The position numbers and the translations under genes were made by a program. From JBCCJA01 sp039045975 (lineage in GTDB: Bacteria; Planctomycetota; Planctomycetia; Planctomycetales; Planctomycetaceae): a stretch of DNA of 64,000 nucleotides. The stretch covers positions 1 to 64,000 of the forward strand of contig JBCCJA010000009.1 in the NCBI GenBank assembly GCA_039045975.1, written 5' to 3'. The notes beneath the pieces are model-generated. The model was not told the origin of the DNA, made no database searches, and saw only the letters and a program-made list of their open reading frames with translations. Shown one piece after another: positions 1 to 9,103 of the stretch (position 1 is the first letter of the stretch; each line of letters starts with the position of its first letter).

Positions 1-269
1 ACCGCCCCCTTAACTTGGTCCCCCCCTCCGCCGCCCGGGGGGCCGCCCGCCCCCCCGGGGCGCACGCCGCGCCCGGTCCGCTGTGCGAGTCGGTTGCCTT
101 CGTCGACCAGTTCCGCGGCAGCCAACTCGGGGCGGGAAAGAAGTCGTACGTGCTGCGACTGTCGTTCCGGGCGGCCGACCGGACGCTGACCGGCGAGAAA
201 GTCGACACCGCGGTGAGACCGGTCATCGCGGCTTGCGAGAAGTCGTGTGGGGCAACACTCCGGGGATAA
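1..269 (+). CDS. pheT: Phenylalanyl-tRNA synthetase beta subunit, C-terminal fragment
   Basis: This is the 3' end of a gene that begins outside the window. The readable part matches the C-terminal ferredoxin-fold anticodon-binding (FDX-ACB) domain of PheT, which binds tRNA-Phe. It has a segment reading VAFVDQFRG, then GKKSYVLRLSF, a DRTLT motif and a terminal ATLRG, all in family order before the TAA stop. Upstream of about base 78 the translation becomes a run of P, A, G and R. Only RPLNLV still resembles the expected RDLNLV start of the domain, so the first bases look corrupted by C/G runs. A palindromic element follows 3 bases after the stop. The assignment is good; the sequence of the first 75 bases should not be trusted. 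Confidence 0.8.
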   Translation, partial: RPLNLVPPSAARGAARPPGAHAAPGPLCESVAFVDQFRGSQLGAGKKSYVLRLSFRAADRTLTGEKVDTAVRPVIAACEKSCGATLRG

Positions 270-272
270 CCG

Positions 273-355
273 TTTAGCCGGTCCCGGTAGGGAGCGCGTT
301 CGTGTGGTTACACGCGCAGGCCGTGCGGACGCGCTCCCTACCGAGACCGGCTAAA
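273..355. repeat. Palindromic intergenic element, TTTAGCC family
   Basis: Near-perfect inverted repeat. The left arm (273-298) starts TTTAGCCGGT and holds GGTAGGGAGCGCG. The right arm (330-355) reads back to GGCTAAA, with about 31 bases between them. It lies between pheT and the dihydrouridine synthase gene and could act as a transcription terminator. Elements with the same TTTAGCC...GGCTAAA ends occur at 28240 and 30808. Confidence 0.85.
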
Positions 356-364
356 CTCAAAATC

Positions 365-1459
365 ATGTCGATCGCCGAACCGACCGCCGTTTCGCCGTTG
401 CCGACCGGGCCGCTCGATTACGGACCGCTCCGGCTCGCGACGCGGTTCCACCTCTCGCCGTTGGCCGGGTTCACGAACCTGCCTTTCCGCCGGATCGTCC
501 GCGAACTGGGCGGGCTCGGGCTCGCGACGACCGACCTCGTCAACGCCCGCGGGCTCCTGGAGGGGTCGCGCAAGTCGCTCGAACTGATCGAGACCACACC
601 CGACGACGAACCGCTCGCGGTCCAGATCTTCGGGCACGACCCATACGCCATGGCCGAGGCCGCGAAGCTGCTCGAAGGCCGCGGCGTCGTCTCGATCGAC
701 ATCAACATGGGCTGCCCCGTCGACCGCATCGTGGGGCAGGGGGCCGGCTCGGCGATGATGAAGGCCGACCCGTGCGCCACGGTGAACCTCGTGAAGGCGG
801 TCGTCGACGCGGTGTCGATCCCCGTCACCGTGAAAATGCGGCTCGGCTGGGACGAGCGGCACCTCTCGGCCCCGAAGTTCGCCTGCGACTTCGAGTCGGT
901 CGGCGTCGTCGCCATCGCGATCCACGGCCGTACGCGGGCCCAAGGCTTCACCGGGACGGTCGACCTAGACGGCATCGCGGCCGTCGTCGACGCCGTCGAT
1001 GCGATCCCGGTCGTCGGCAACGGCGACGTCCGGACCGTCGCCGACGCGGAACGGATGGCGTCGGTCACCGGCTGCGACGCCGTCTCGGTCGGACGCGGCG
1101 CGCTCGCGAACCCGTGGATCTTCCGACAGCTCCACGAGCGGTCTACGACGGTCGAATTCGGCCCGTCCGGCACGTTCGACGACCGCCTCGACCTACTCCG
1201 CAAGCAGTTCGCCTTCCTCGCCGAACGGCACGGCCCGGACGGCGCCGTCCCCCGCTTCCGCAAGATGACCCACTGGTATCTGAAGGCGATGCGGGTCCGC
1301 AAAGCCGACCGCCACCGCGTCCAGACGGCGAAGACGGCGGCCGAGTTCCATGCCGTCATCGACCACGTCGAGCAGGCCGGGCCCCACGGCATCCCGCGGA
1401 CCGACCCGCCGCCCGACATGGAAGTCCCCGTCCCGTCGGGGCCGATCGCCCACTGGTAG
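365..1459 (+). CDS. tRNA-dihydrouridine synthase (DusB-like)
   Basis: FMN enzyme that reduces uridines in the D-loop of tRNA. The 364-residue product has the Dus TIM-barrel signatures in order. They are a SPLAGFTNLPFR start, INMGCPVDRI with the expected catalytic Cys followed by GQGAGSAMM, VKMRLGWDE, IHGRT and a VGNGDV phosphate-binding loop. The C-terminal helical domain follows (HWYLKAMR). An upstream in-frame GTG at 302 lies inside the palindrome, so the ATG at 365 is preferred. The gene stands alone between pheT and a small DUF gene. The family is certain; the precise Dus subgroup is not. Confidence 0.93.
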   Translation: MSIAEPTAVSPLPTGPLDYGPLRLATRFHLSPLAGFTNLPFRRIVRELGGLGLATTDLVNARGLLEGSRKSLELIETTPDDEPLAVQIFGHDPYAMAEAAKLLEGRGVVSIDINMGCPVDRIVGQGAGSAMMKADPCATVNLVKAVVDAVSIPVTVKMRLGWDERHLSAPKFACDFESVGVVAIAIHGRTRAQGFTGTVDLDGIAAVVDAVDAIPVVGNGDVRTVADAERMASVTGCDAVSVGRGALANPWIFRQLHERSTTVEFGPSGTFDDRLDLLRKQFAFLAERHGPDGAVPRFRKMTHWYLKAMRVRKADRHRVQTAKTAAEFHAVIDHVEQAGPHGIPRTDPPPDMEVPVPSGPIAHW

Positions 1460-1686
1460 GCGGCCCGCGTCGACGCCGGGCTACGTACCCGAATCGTCGT
1501 CCGACGCGGCAACCGGCCGCGTGAATCGGCGACGCATGTGAGGATCGGAACGCCCTCGGGGCCGGGGAATCGCCCCTAATCGCCGACCCGCCGCCCGGCA
1601 GAGGTCGTCACCGACGCGACCCCGCCCTATCGTCAGACTGCTCGCCGGTTTGCGGTTTTTCCCCGACCTCGTTGCGGCCCGACATC

Positions 1687-1869
1687 ATGTTCTCGTTCGG
1701 CAAGAAAGACCCCGTCGCCAAGCTCCGCCAGCAGTACATGGCGAAGATGGAGGAGGCTCGGGACGTCCAACGCAACGGCGACGTCGTCGCCGCCGCGAAA
1801 ATCGTGGCCGAGGCCGAGGAGATCGGTCGCAAGATCGACGACCTGGAAACCGAAAAGGCGGGCGTCTGA
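1687..1869 (+). CDS. Small DUF6435-type protein
   Basis: A 60-residue protein beginning MFSFGKKDPVAKLRQQY and ending in a helical, charged segment (EAEEIGRKIDDLE). The pattern FGKKDP, then K-L-x-x-x-Y, then QRNGD and a coiled C-terminal helix is that of the small DUF6435 family found in many Gram-negative bacteria. No function is established for it. It has no signal peptide or membrane segment. A start at 1672 would add five residues that do not fit the family. It lies alone, 227 bases after the dihydrouridine synthase gene and 150 bases before the SDR gene. Confidence 0.75.
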   Translation: MFSFGKKDPVAKLRQQYMAKMEEARDVQRNGDVVAAAKIVAEAEEIGRKIDDLETEKAGV

Positions 1870-2019
1870 CGGCCGACGGCGACTTTCGCCCGTTTGCGGC
1901 CCTGCCAGACAATCCGTTCTCCAGAGTGCCTCGGCCCGACGGCGCGATCAGACTCGTGACGAACACCGCGTCCTCCCGATAACGTTCCGAGCGAGCCTCC
2001 TCGGGCGGGATGATCACGG

Positions 2020-3075
2020 ATGAGGGTTTTGGTCACCGGTGCGACCGGTCTCGTCGGCGGGCAGATCTTTCGCAGCCTGCATCGTCGCGGCTGCGTGACC
2101 CGCGTCTTGCTGCGGCGGGCCGCCGACTCGGCCCCCTTCGCGACAGCAGGGGCCGAATGTGCGTTCGGCGACATGACCGACGCCGTGGCCCTCTCCGAAG
2201 CCGTCGCCGGCGTCGACGCCGTCGTCCATTGCGCCGCCAAGGTCGGCGACTGGGGGCCGGTCGAGGCTTATCGCGAAGTCAACGTCCGCGGGACCGCGAA
2301 GCTGCTCGAGTTGGCGGCCGTCGCCGGCGTCCGACGCCTCGTGCACGTCGGCTCGCTCGGCGTTTACGAGGCCCGCGACCACGACGGCACCGACGAGACA
2401 GTCGCCCCGAACGCCGCCGGCATCGACGGCTACACGCGCTCGAAAGTCGAGTCGGAACGACTCGTCGTCGCCGCGGCCGAACGGGGGGAAGTCCCCGCCG
2501 TCGTCCTGCGGCCCGGCTTCGTCTACGGGCCCGGCGACCGGACGGTCTTGCCACGACTCGTCGCGTCGATCGCGGCGGGCAAGTTCGCGTTCCTCGGCCC
2601 GGGCACGCAGCGGCTGAACAACACCGGCGTCGAGAACTTCGCGACCGCCGTCGGGCGGGCCTTGTTCACCGACGACCCCGACGGCCTGCGGGACGACCTC
2701 GTCGGCGAGGTCTTCAACGTCACCGACGACAGGCTCGTGACACGGCTGGAGTTCGTCGAAACGGTAGCCCGCCTCGCCGGCCTGCCGACGCCGACCCGAC
2801 ACGTCCCGCTCGCCGTCGCGAAGCCGCTCGCGTCCGCGATGGAGGCGACCTACCGGCTGCTCGGCAGAACCGAAGCCCCGCTGCTGTCGGCCGCCCGCGT
2901 GAAGTTCCTCGGCCTCGACCTCGCCTTCTCGATCGAGAAAGCGAAACGAGAACTCGGCTACGCCCCGGCCGTCCCCTTCGAGACCGAAATGACCCGCGCC
3001 GTCGCCTGGTGCCGCGACGCGGGACTGATCCCTGCCGCGGGCGGCGACCGGACCGAAGGCTCGCGGGCGGCGTGA
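2020..3075 (+). CDS. NAD-dependent epimerase/dehydratase (extended SDR)
   Basis: A 351-residue extended short-chain dehydrogenase. The N-terminus has the Rossmann dinucleotide loop (VTGATGLVGG, residues 5-14). An acidic residue in FGDMTD follows, then the HCAAKVGDWG strand, and the catalytic pair Y-x-x-x-K in GYTRSKVESE. PGFVYGPGDR and a variable C-terminal substrate domain complete it. Closest general types are the 3-beta-HSD-like and hopanoid-associated sugar epimerases; the substrate cannot be read from the sequence. Its TGA overlaps the GTG start of the next gene by 3 bases, so the two are translationally coupled and probably share a pathway. Confidence 0.88.
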   Translation: MRVLVTGATGLVGGQIFRSLHRRGCVTRVLLRRAADSAPFATAGAECAFGDMTDAVALSEAVAGVDAVVHCAAKVGDWGPVEAYREVNVRGTAKLLELAAVAGVRRLVHVGSLGVYEARDHDGTDETVAPNAAGIDGYTRSKVESERLVVAAAERGEVPAVVLRPGFVYGPGDRTVLPRLVASIAAGKFAFLGPGTQRLNNTGVENFATAVGRALFTDDPDGLRDDLVGEVFNVTDDRLVTRLEFVETVARLAGLPTPTRHVPLAVAKPLASAMEATYRLLGRTEAPLLSAARVKFLGLDLAFSIEKAKRELGYAPAVPFETEMTRAVAWCRDAGLIPAAGGDRTEGSRAA

Positions 3076-4229
3076 ACGACGTCCGGCTCGTCGCGCTGCG
3101 GGCGTATCACGCACGCGTGAAGCTGCGTCGTCCGATCCGCCACGCCGGTCACGCCCGCGACGCGAACGACACGCTGCTCGTCCGGGCCGAGTTGTCGGAC
3201 GGTTCCGTCGGCTGGGGCGAAGGCCTCCCCCGCGACTACGTCACGGGCGAGACGATGGAATCGACGCTCGACGCCTGGCGAAGTTTCGACGCGACAACGC
3301 TGTTCGACGCCCGCGACACCGACCTCTTCGAAGCCGCCGGCCGGCTGCCGTTCCGGATCGACGGGCGACGCATCCACGCCCTCCGCGCTGCGGTGGAGAT
3401 CGCCTTACTCGACGCGTTCGGCAAGGCCGTCGGTCGGCCGGTCGGCGACCTGCTCGCCGACGGAAAGCCGCGGCCCGAATCGGTCCGCTACGGCGTCGTG
3501 CTGCCGCTCACGAAACGTTGGAAGGCCGACGCACTCGCCCGCGTGAGCCAACTCGCCGGCGTTCGGGACGTCAAACTCAAGGTCGGGCTCGACCACGCCG
3601 CCGACGTCGCCGCCTGCCGCCGACTGAAGCGAATCCTCGGCGAACACGTCGACCTACGCGTCGACGTCAACGGCGTTTGGTCGGCCGACGACTGGCGAGG
3701 AAAACTCGCCGATCTCGCCGACGCCGGCGTCGGCTCGGTCGAACAGCCGCTGCCGTCAGACCGTCCGGAGGCGCTCGACGGGACCGCGGGCCGACTGCCC
3801 GTGCCGGTGTTGCTCGACGAATCGTTCGTCGACGAGGCCGACGCCGACAACGCGATCGGGCACAACCGCGGCGACGGCTGGAACGTCCGCGTCTCGAAGT
3901 GCGGCGGAATGCTGCCGTCGCTCGGCTTCTTGCGACGGGCGGGGCAAAACGGCCTCGTCGCGCAGCTCGGCTGCATGGTCGGCGAGACCGGGATCTTGTC
4001 GGCCGCCGGACGACACGTCGCCGCGGCCGCCGCCGCGATCGGCCGCCTGCCGCGTCACGTCGAGGGCAGCTTCGACCGCTTCCTCGTCCGCGACCGCCTC
4101 ACCCACGAAGACATGACCTTCCGCTGGGGCGGCGTCGCCCGCGTGCCGGAACGCCCAGGACTCGGCGTGACGGTCGACGAGTCGGCCGTGGCACGGATCA
4201 CCGTCTGGCATGACGAAAGAGCCCTATAG
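3072..4229 (+). CDS. Enolase-superfamily protein (muconate-lactonizing/dipeptide epimerase type)
   Basis: A 385-residue member of the enolase superfamily, MLE subgroup. An N-terminal capping domain (residues 1-130, with a GWGEGLPRDY loop) precedes a TIM barrel. The barrel has the K-x-K base pair (VKLKVGLD), metal ligands in RVDVNGVW, SVEQPLP and LLDESF, and the opposite-face lysine in VRVSKCGG. This pattern fits o-succinylbenzoate synthase, dipeptide epimerase or N-acyl amino acid racemase; no menaquinone or peptidoglycan neighbour decides between them. The GTG start at 3072 overlaps the SDR stop. Reading the frame further upstream gives Arg/Pro-rich antisense-like sequence and was rejected. 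The TAG stop lies at the edge of a palindromic repeat. Confidence 0.85.
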   Translation: MNDVRLVALRAYHARVKLRRPIRHAGHARDANDTLLVRAELSDGSVGWGEGLPRDYVTGETMESTLDAWRSFDATTLFDARDTDLFEAAGRLPFRIDGRRIHALRAAVEIALLDAFGKAVGRPVGDLLADGKPRPESVRYGVVLPLTKRWKADALARVSQLAGVRDVKLKVGLDHAADVAACRRLKRILGEHVDLRVDVNGVWSADDWRGKLADLADAGVGSVEQPLPSDRPEALDGTAGRLPVPVLLDESFVDEADADNAIGHNRGDGWNVRVSKCGGMLPSLGFLRRAGQNGLVAQLGCMVGETGILSAAGRHVAAAAAAIGRLPRHVEGSFDRFLVRDRLTHEDMTFRWGGVARVPERPGLGVTVDESAVARITVWHDERAL

Positions 4230-4359
4230 CCCGAGCCGTAAGGCGAGGTTCGTAGGCGAGCGAATCGTAAAGAACGCTGCCAAAAGATACTCGGCTCACA
4301 CGCGAACAACCCGCGGCCCGATCAAACCGCAGACAAACCTCGCCTGACGGCGTCGGGCT
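4228..4359. repeat. Palindromic element, AGCCCGAGCCGTAAGGCG family
   Basis: Imperfect inverted repeat. The left arm, 4228-4253, begins AGCCCGAGCCGTAAGGCG; the right arm, 4334-4359, is its complement with a few mismatches. The TAG stop of the upstream epimerase gene overlaps the first bases. A second partial CGGGCTTCAAG copy sits at 4380-4390. The region up to 4398 carries no gene. Confidence 0.75.
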
Positions 4360-4398
4360 TCAAGCTCGCCCCACGTCTCGGGCTTCAAGAATTCCGGC

Positions 4399-7300
4399 TT
4401 AACGGCGGAACAGGCCCCGTAGGCCGCGGTCGATCAATTCGCCGACGGCGTCATCCGCTTCTTCGCCGAGTTCGTCCCGCAGGCGACCGCGGAGTTCGTT
4501 CTCGACCCGTCCCGCCCCCGTCGCACGGAGCAGTTCCGCGACGACGCGGCCGTCGACCTGCGGGCTCTCCAGCGTCCCGCCGATCGGGATCCGCAACGTC
4601 TGGCCACGGAGCGAGTCGGGCAGGCCGCGGTCGCCGACCCAGCGGTCGAGCACCGGTACGGCCGCGACGAGGTCGATCCGCCCGTCCGACGCGACCCGGC
4701 CCGACGTCGTCACCTCGATCGAGTCGCCGAACCGCACGAGCATCCGGTCGTGCGTGATCACGCCGTTGCGGGTCGTCACGGAAACGGTCTGCTCCGGCAC
4801 GGTCATGTTCGGCATGCCGCCGACCGGTACGCCGCCGCCCCCGCCGAGCAGATTCCCCGCGAGCGACGTCGCCGAATTCAAAATCCCGAGCGCGTCCCCG
4901 CCGCCGCCGGCGAGGTCGGAAATCTGCTCGATCTGCGAAAGCACGCCGTACAGAGACGCCGCCGGACCGCCCGCCGTCCCGACCAACTCATGCAGATGGA
5001 CCCGCGACTGCGACGAGACCAACTCGGGCCGATCGGCCGGCAACGCCGCCTGCGAGACGTCGACCGACACAGCCCCCGTCAGCCCCGTCCCCGCCACGAG
5101 CGGCGTCGCCCGCGACAGCCAAGACGCCGTCACGGCCGGCGTGACCTGCACGCGGTCGGCGAGCCGTCCGCTCGGGAACCGGACCACCGTCCGCTCCCCA
5201 CGCAGGTCGACCGTCCCGCCGAGTCGGACCGTCCCGCCCGAGGCCGCGACCGACGTCTCCGTCACCGTCGCGACGCCGCCCGACAGCTTCACCGGCAACG
5301 ACGCCGGGCCGAGCGGGAAACCGCCGGCGTTCCCCGACGCCCACCCGACGCCGGTCTCGACGACCAGCGACGGGTCGACCGTACGACCCGCCGGCGGCAG
5401 CAGCGGGCCCCGCACCGTCAGCGGCTGCTTCGTCGGGCCTGACAGCGTGACCCCCGACTCCCCGGCCAGTGACGCCGGGTCGAGCGTCAGATCACCCGTC
5501 AGCTCGGCGACAGCCGAAGAAGTCAGCGACGCGATCGACCCCGTCACGTTCGCCGCGTTCGCGTCGGCCGTCAGCCCAAAGCGCGTCACGTCGAGCCGGT
5601 CCTCGACCGCCGCGTAACTCACCGCCGCGTCGAGCGTCGCCCGCTGACCGCTCCAGACCGGACCGGTCGCCCCCAGAAGGGCAGGCCGACTCACCTCCGA
5701 CCGGCCCGTGTAGTCGAGTTTCCCGTCCGCGATCTTCAGCGTCCCCCCGCCCTCGACGACGCCGCCCGGACGGGTCGCCGACAGCCCCGGGAACCAACCG
5801 GCGACCCGGTCCAGGCCGCCGCGGTACGCGACCCGGGCCCCTCCGCGAAGCCCACCGTCGGTCCCGGCGACCGCGACCTCGCTTAGCCGACACGACAGGG
5901 AATCGCTCCGCCACACGATCTCCTCGGCGACGACGTCGGTCGCGTCGCGTCGTGACGTCAGGCCGCCGGTCACGCGGACGCGATTCTCCCGCACGTCGAC
6001 ACCGTCGGCTCGGAACCGCAACGAGGTCACCGTCGCGTCGAGCCCGCTGACCGTGACCGACTCGTCGGCGAGGACCAGTTCGGTCCGGCCGTCCAAGCGC
6101 CCCGAAAGCCCCGGGACAGGCGCCGCGGAATCGGACATCCGGGCCAGTCGCTCGACGAACCGGCCCGCGTCGCCCGTCGCGGTCACGCCCAGCCGGGCGG
6201 CGGAAATTCCGCCGGCGGCCAGGTCGAGCGGTTCCAACAGGTCGGCGACGACGCGATCGCCGCCGAATTCGATTTCGACCCGCCCGCGCTCGGCCGCAAC
6301 CGGCGTGAGCCCTTCGGTGACGAGTGCGGCGGAACCGGTCGCCCGCAGGCTCGGCTCGCGGAACGTGACGTCGAACAGGCGGGCGGCGATCTCCCGTCCG
6401 GTCACGACGGCCTCGACCGTCAGCCGGTTGGAGCCCTCGGCGACGGCCGCGACGCGGGCCTCGAGGACGCCGCGGTTGCCCCGCGGCTCGCGTCCGAACC
6501 AGCGGGCCGTCTCGGCCTCGAAGCGGCCGAGGTCGAGCGTCGCCCGGGCCGACGCCCGCGCGCGCGTCCCGCCGCCCTCCAGCATCAAAAACGACGAACG
6601 GCAGGCGAGCGTCCGCACGTCGAAGCCGTCGCGGGTGTAACCGGCGTCGACGTCGAGCGTGAACGGGCTCGCCGCCGCCGGCCGACCCGCGACCGCGAGA
6701 TCGGAAACCTCCGCCTTCGCCGACAGGCGATGCCCGGCTTCGCCGTGCCGGGCCGAAAGGCGGACGCGTAGCCGCCCCGCTTCGAGCTCCTCGACCTCGC
6801 CGCCGAGCGACCGCGACGCCCGGGAAATCGCCGCGAGGTCGCAATCGAGGTCGGCCGTCACGTCGGCCGCGAGACAGGCGGCGAGCGGCGCGACGACGAG
6901 CCGATCGAGCGGCAGGTCGGCGGTGACTTCGCCCGTGCCGAAATCGCCGTCGAGCTTCGCCGACTTGACGCGCAATCGCCCGTCCTCGGCTTCGACACGC
7001 CCCGCGGCGGTCGCCCGCGTGACGACGAACCGGCGGTCGTCCGCCTTGTCGCGGATCACCAAATTCTCGACCGCGACCCGGCCCGATCCGCCGAGCCCTT
7101 CCGAGAGCGTCAGCGTGAATTCCGAGTCGACCCGGCCGTAGAACTCCGACGGCGTCCCGACGTACAACGCCGCCGCGTCGAGCGCCGCGAGCGGGACGTC
7201 CTCCGCCACGACTTTCAGGCCCGGACGCCGTGACTCCTCGCCCGCCGCCTCGACGAGCGTCAGCCCCAAGCGGCCGCCGTCCTCGCCGGCGATAACTTCG

Positions 7301-8004
7301 GCACGCAGCGTGACGGCCGTCGGCCGGTACGCGCCGCGCCCCCACGCGTAGTCGAGATCTGCGTCGCGGACGACGGCCAGTTCACGTCCGTCCGCGTCAG
7401 CGAGCACGACGACGCCCTCGCGGACCGCGACGCGGCCCGACGGGATCGGCCCGGCTTCGCCACCGCCGCCGAGCCAGTCTTCGAGCGAGCTGCCGCCCTC
7501 ACGGACCGCGACGACCAGACGCGGCCGGTCGAGCACGACCGTTCCGAGGTCGAACCCGCTCCCGCCGCAGCACCACGCCTGCACGAGTCCGAGCAGCGAC
7601 CGCCCTGTCCGCAGCGATTCGACCGTCAGCGACGGCCCGCCGTCGGGCGCGGCGATCCGGACGTCGCTCAAGATCACCGGCGACAGCCAGCCGGCCGAGA
7701 CCGACCCGACCGTCGCCGGCGGGCAACCCTCGGGCAAACAGTCCTGCAGCAAGCCCGACCGCACGGCCCGGCCGCCGAGCAGTTGGGGCGCGAACCAAAC
7801 GCCCGCCGCCAACGCGAACACGAGCAGCATCAGACCGCGGGACGGCCGCGAGGCGACGACCTCGTCGGCCGGCCCGTCCGCCGCGGCCTTCCGGCGGCGT
7901 CCGGACCGCGTGGACCGGTCGTCCTCGGGCGTCTGGTTCGACGGGCGTTTGCGGGCCAAGCGGACGTGCGGGCTGGGGCGCGGCGGACGGCTCGACGGCC
8001 GCAA
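4399..8004 (-). CDS. Large AsmA-like envelope protein
   Basis: A 1201-residue protein with a basic, cytoplasmic N-terminus and one membrane helix at about residues 58-78 (GLMLLVFALAAGVWFA). A very long region of short beta-strand repeats follows. It ends in a region typical of AsmA/TamB-like proteins: GTLESPQVDG, then an alternating helix through ELIDRGLRGLF. Such proteins span the periplasm and are thought to move or organise lipids between the two membranes. The assignment rests on architecture and the C-terminal GTLxxPxV pattern, not on a clear whole-length match. It is a single-gene unit, divergent from the HNH gene. The start could lie nearer the membrane helix, because the first 55 residues are low-complexity and basic. 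Confidence 0.65.
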   Translation of the reverse strand: MRPSSRPPRPSPHVRLARKRPSNQTPEDDRSTRSGRRRKAAADGPADEVVASRPSRGLMLLVFALAAGVWFAPQLLGGRAVRSGLLQDCLPEGCPPATVGSVSAGWLSPVILSDVRIAAPDGGPSLTVESLRTGRSLLGLVQAWCCGGSGFDLGTVVLDRPRLVVAVREGGSSLEDWLGGGGEAGPIPSGRVAVREGVVVLADADGRELAVVRDADLDYAWGRGAYRPTAVTLRAEVIAGEDGGRLGLTLVEAAGEESRRPGLKVVAEDVPLAALDAAALYVGTPSEFYGRVDSEFTLTLSEGLGGSGRVAVENLVIRDKADDRRFVVTRATAAGRVEAEDGRLRVKSAKLDGDFGTGEVTADLPLDRLVVAPLAACLAADVTADLDCDLAAISRASRSLGGEVEELEAGRLRVRLSARHGEAGHRLSAKAEVSDLAVAGRPAAASPFTLDVDAGYTRDGFDVRTLACRSSFLMLEGGGTRARASARATLDLGRFEAETARWFGREPRGNRGVLEARVAAVAEGSNRLTVEAVVTGREIAARLFDVTFREPSLRATGSAALVTEGLTPVAAERGRVEIEFGGDRVVADLLEPLDLAAGGISAARLGVTATGDAGRFVERLARMSDSAAPVPGLSGRLDGRTELVLADESVTVSGLDATVTSLRFRADGVDVRENRVRVTGGLTSRRDATDVVAEEIVWRSDSLSCRLSEVAVAGTDGGLRGGARVAYRGGLDRVAGWFPGLSATRPGGVVEGGGTLKIADGKLDYTGRSEVSRPALLGATGPVWSGQRATLDAAVSYAAVEDRLDVTRFGLTADANAANVTGSIASLTSSAVAELTGDLTLDPASLAGESGVTLSGPTKQPLTVRGPLLPPAGRTVDPSLVVETGVGWASGNAGGFPLGPASLPVKLSGGVATVTETSVAASGGTVRLGGTVDLRGERTVVRFPSGRLADRVQVTPAVTASWLSRATPLVAGTGLTGAVSVDVSQAALPADRPELVSSQSRVHLHELVGTAGGPAASLYGVLSQIEQISDLAGGGGDALGILNSATSLAGNLLGGGGGVPVGGMPNMTVPEQTVSVTTRNGVITHDRMLVRFGDSIEVTTSGRVASDGRIDLVAAVPVLDRWVGDRGLPDSLRGQTLRIPIGGTLESPQVDGRVVAELLRATGAGRVENELRGRLRDELGEEADDAVGELIDRGLRGLFRR

Positions 8005-8481
8005 AAACGGGGCCGCCTCATCCGATTATTCGTCCGCCCGGCCGCGGGGTCTGCGGGGCGACCGCGTCGGCCGACGCGGTGCGGACGAATCGTCCGCGAC
8101 CTTCGCGACAAAAGTTGTTGCACCGCTGTAACCGGCCCGATAGCGTCGGGTTAAAGCCGGTGCGGGAGGTCCGTCCGGTCTTCACCATCCAGTCGTCACG
8201 GCCCGACAGGCCGTCCTGACTTACCAGTGCCCCCGACAGCCCGAACTGTCGGCCGAACCGATCCGGCATCCGATCGGTCCGACCGACACGAGCGGACACG
8301 GCGGGGACGCCCGTGGGGCGTCCACCCCGAGGGCCGTCAGCTACCCGCGGAACGTCTCTGCCGCGGCGTATCCACTCGTCACCACGTCCGGCCCGCCGTC
8401 CGGGGCCGGGGCGTGGACGCGTTGCCCCCCGGCCCGCCCGGACGCGGGTCGTCACGATTCCCTATCCCGACAGCCTGACAA
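8005..8481. other. Intergenic region between divergent AsmA-like and HNH genes
   Basis: A 477-base stretch with no convincing gene; the open frames across it are Arg/Pro-rich. It holds two small inverted repeats: CCCGA/TCGGG around 8137-8151, and CCGACAG/CTGTCGG at 8233-8252. It should carry the divergent promoters of both neighbours, but no clear -35/-10 pair stands out. Confidence 0.5.
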
Positions 8482-9081
8482 ATGGTTTCCGCCGTCCTGA
8501 AAAGGCCGACGTTGGTCCTGAACCGTTCTTGGCAGCCGGTCGGCGTCGCGAACGTCGCCCGGTCTCTCGTGATGGTCTGGAACGAGACCGCGCGGATCGT
8601 CGACCCCGTCGACTACCAGCAATACAGCTGGGAAGACTGGGCGGCGCTGAAGCCGGCCGACGGCGACGCGGTCGTCCGCACCGTCTCGACCGACATCCGC
8701 GCCCCCGAAGTCATCACGCTGCTCAAGTACGACAAGATGCACCGGCGGACCGTGCCGTTCACACGGCGGAACCTGTTCCGGCGGGACCAGTTCACCTGTC
8801 AGTACTGCGGCGCCCGCCCGGGCAGCAGCGAGCTGACGATCGACCACGTCATACCGAAATCGCGTGGAGGCCTTACGAACTGGGAGAACTGCGTCCTCGC
8901 CTGCGTGCGGTGTAACCACAAAAAGGCCGCCCGCACGCCCGCCGAGGCGCACATGCCGCTCAAGACGAAGCCGAAACAGCCGAAGTGGAACCCGATCTAC
9001 TCGGCCAAAAACGTCCGCGTCGAGAGCTGGGAAAAGTTTCTCAGCGAGGCTTACTGGAACGTGCAGCTCGAGATCGACTGA
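8482..9081 (+). CDS. HNH endonuclease family protein
   Basis: A 199-residue stand-alone HNH protein. The core is at residues about 105-160. FTCQYCG gives the first CxxC, LTIDHVIPKSRGG carries the HNH aspartate and histidine, NWENCVLAC the central Asn, and CVRCNHKK the second CxxC of the structural zinc site. The N-terminal 100 residues (LNRSWQPVGV, IVDPVDY) are conserved in the bacterial HNH group often annotated simply as 'HNH endonuclease'. It is not linked to a restriction or phage system here. Its biological role is unknown; non-specific DNase or a repair-linked nuclease are possibilities. Confidence 0.88.
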   Translation: MVSAVLKRPTLVLNRSWQPVGVANVARSLVMVWNETARIVDPVDYQQYSWEDWAALKPADGDAVVRTVSTDIRAPEVITLLKYDKMHRRTVPFTRRNLFRRDQFTCQYCGARPGSSELTIDHVIPKSRGGLTNWENCVLACVRCNHKKAARTPAEAHMPLKTKPKQPKWNPIYSAKNVRVESWEKFLSEAYWNVQLEID

Positions 9082-9103
9082 GTCGGCCTGGACCACGAAG
9101 GCT

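Noticed and set aside
2010..3071. A 739-codon plus-strand frame that would fuse a long Arg-rich region to the enolase-superfamily protein
   Set aside because: The upstream part is out of frame within the SDR gene and consists of Arg/Pro/Gly; the true start is the GTG at 3072.
8018..8455. A minus-strand 145-codon frame in the gap before the HNH gene
   Set aside because: Composition is Arg/Gly/Pro-rich as in shadow frames, and no ribosome site or motif supports it.
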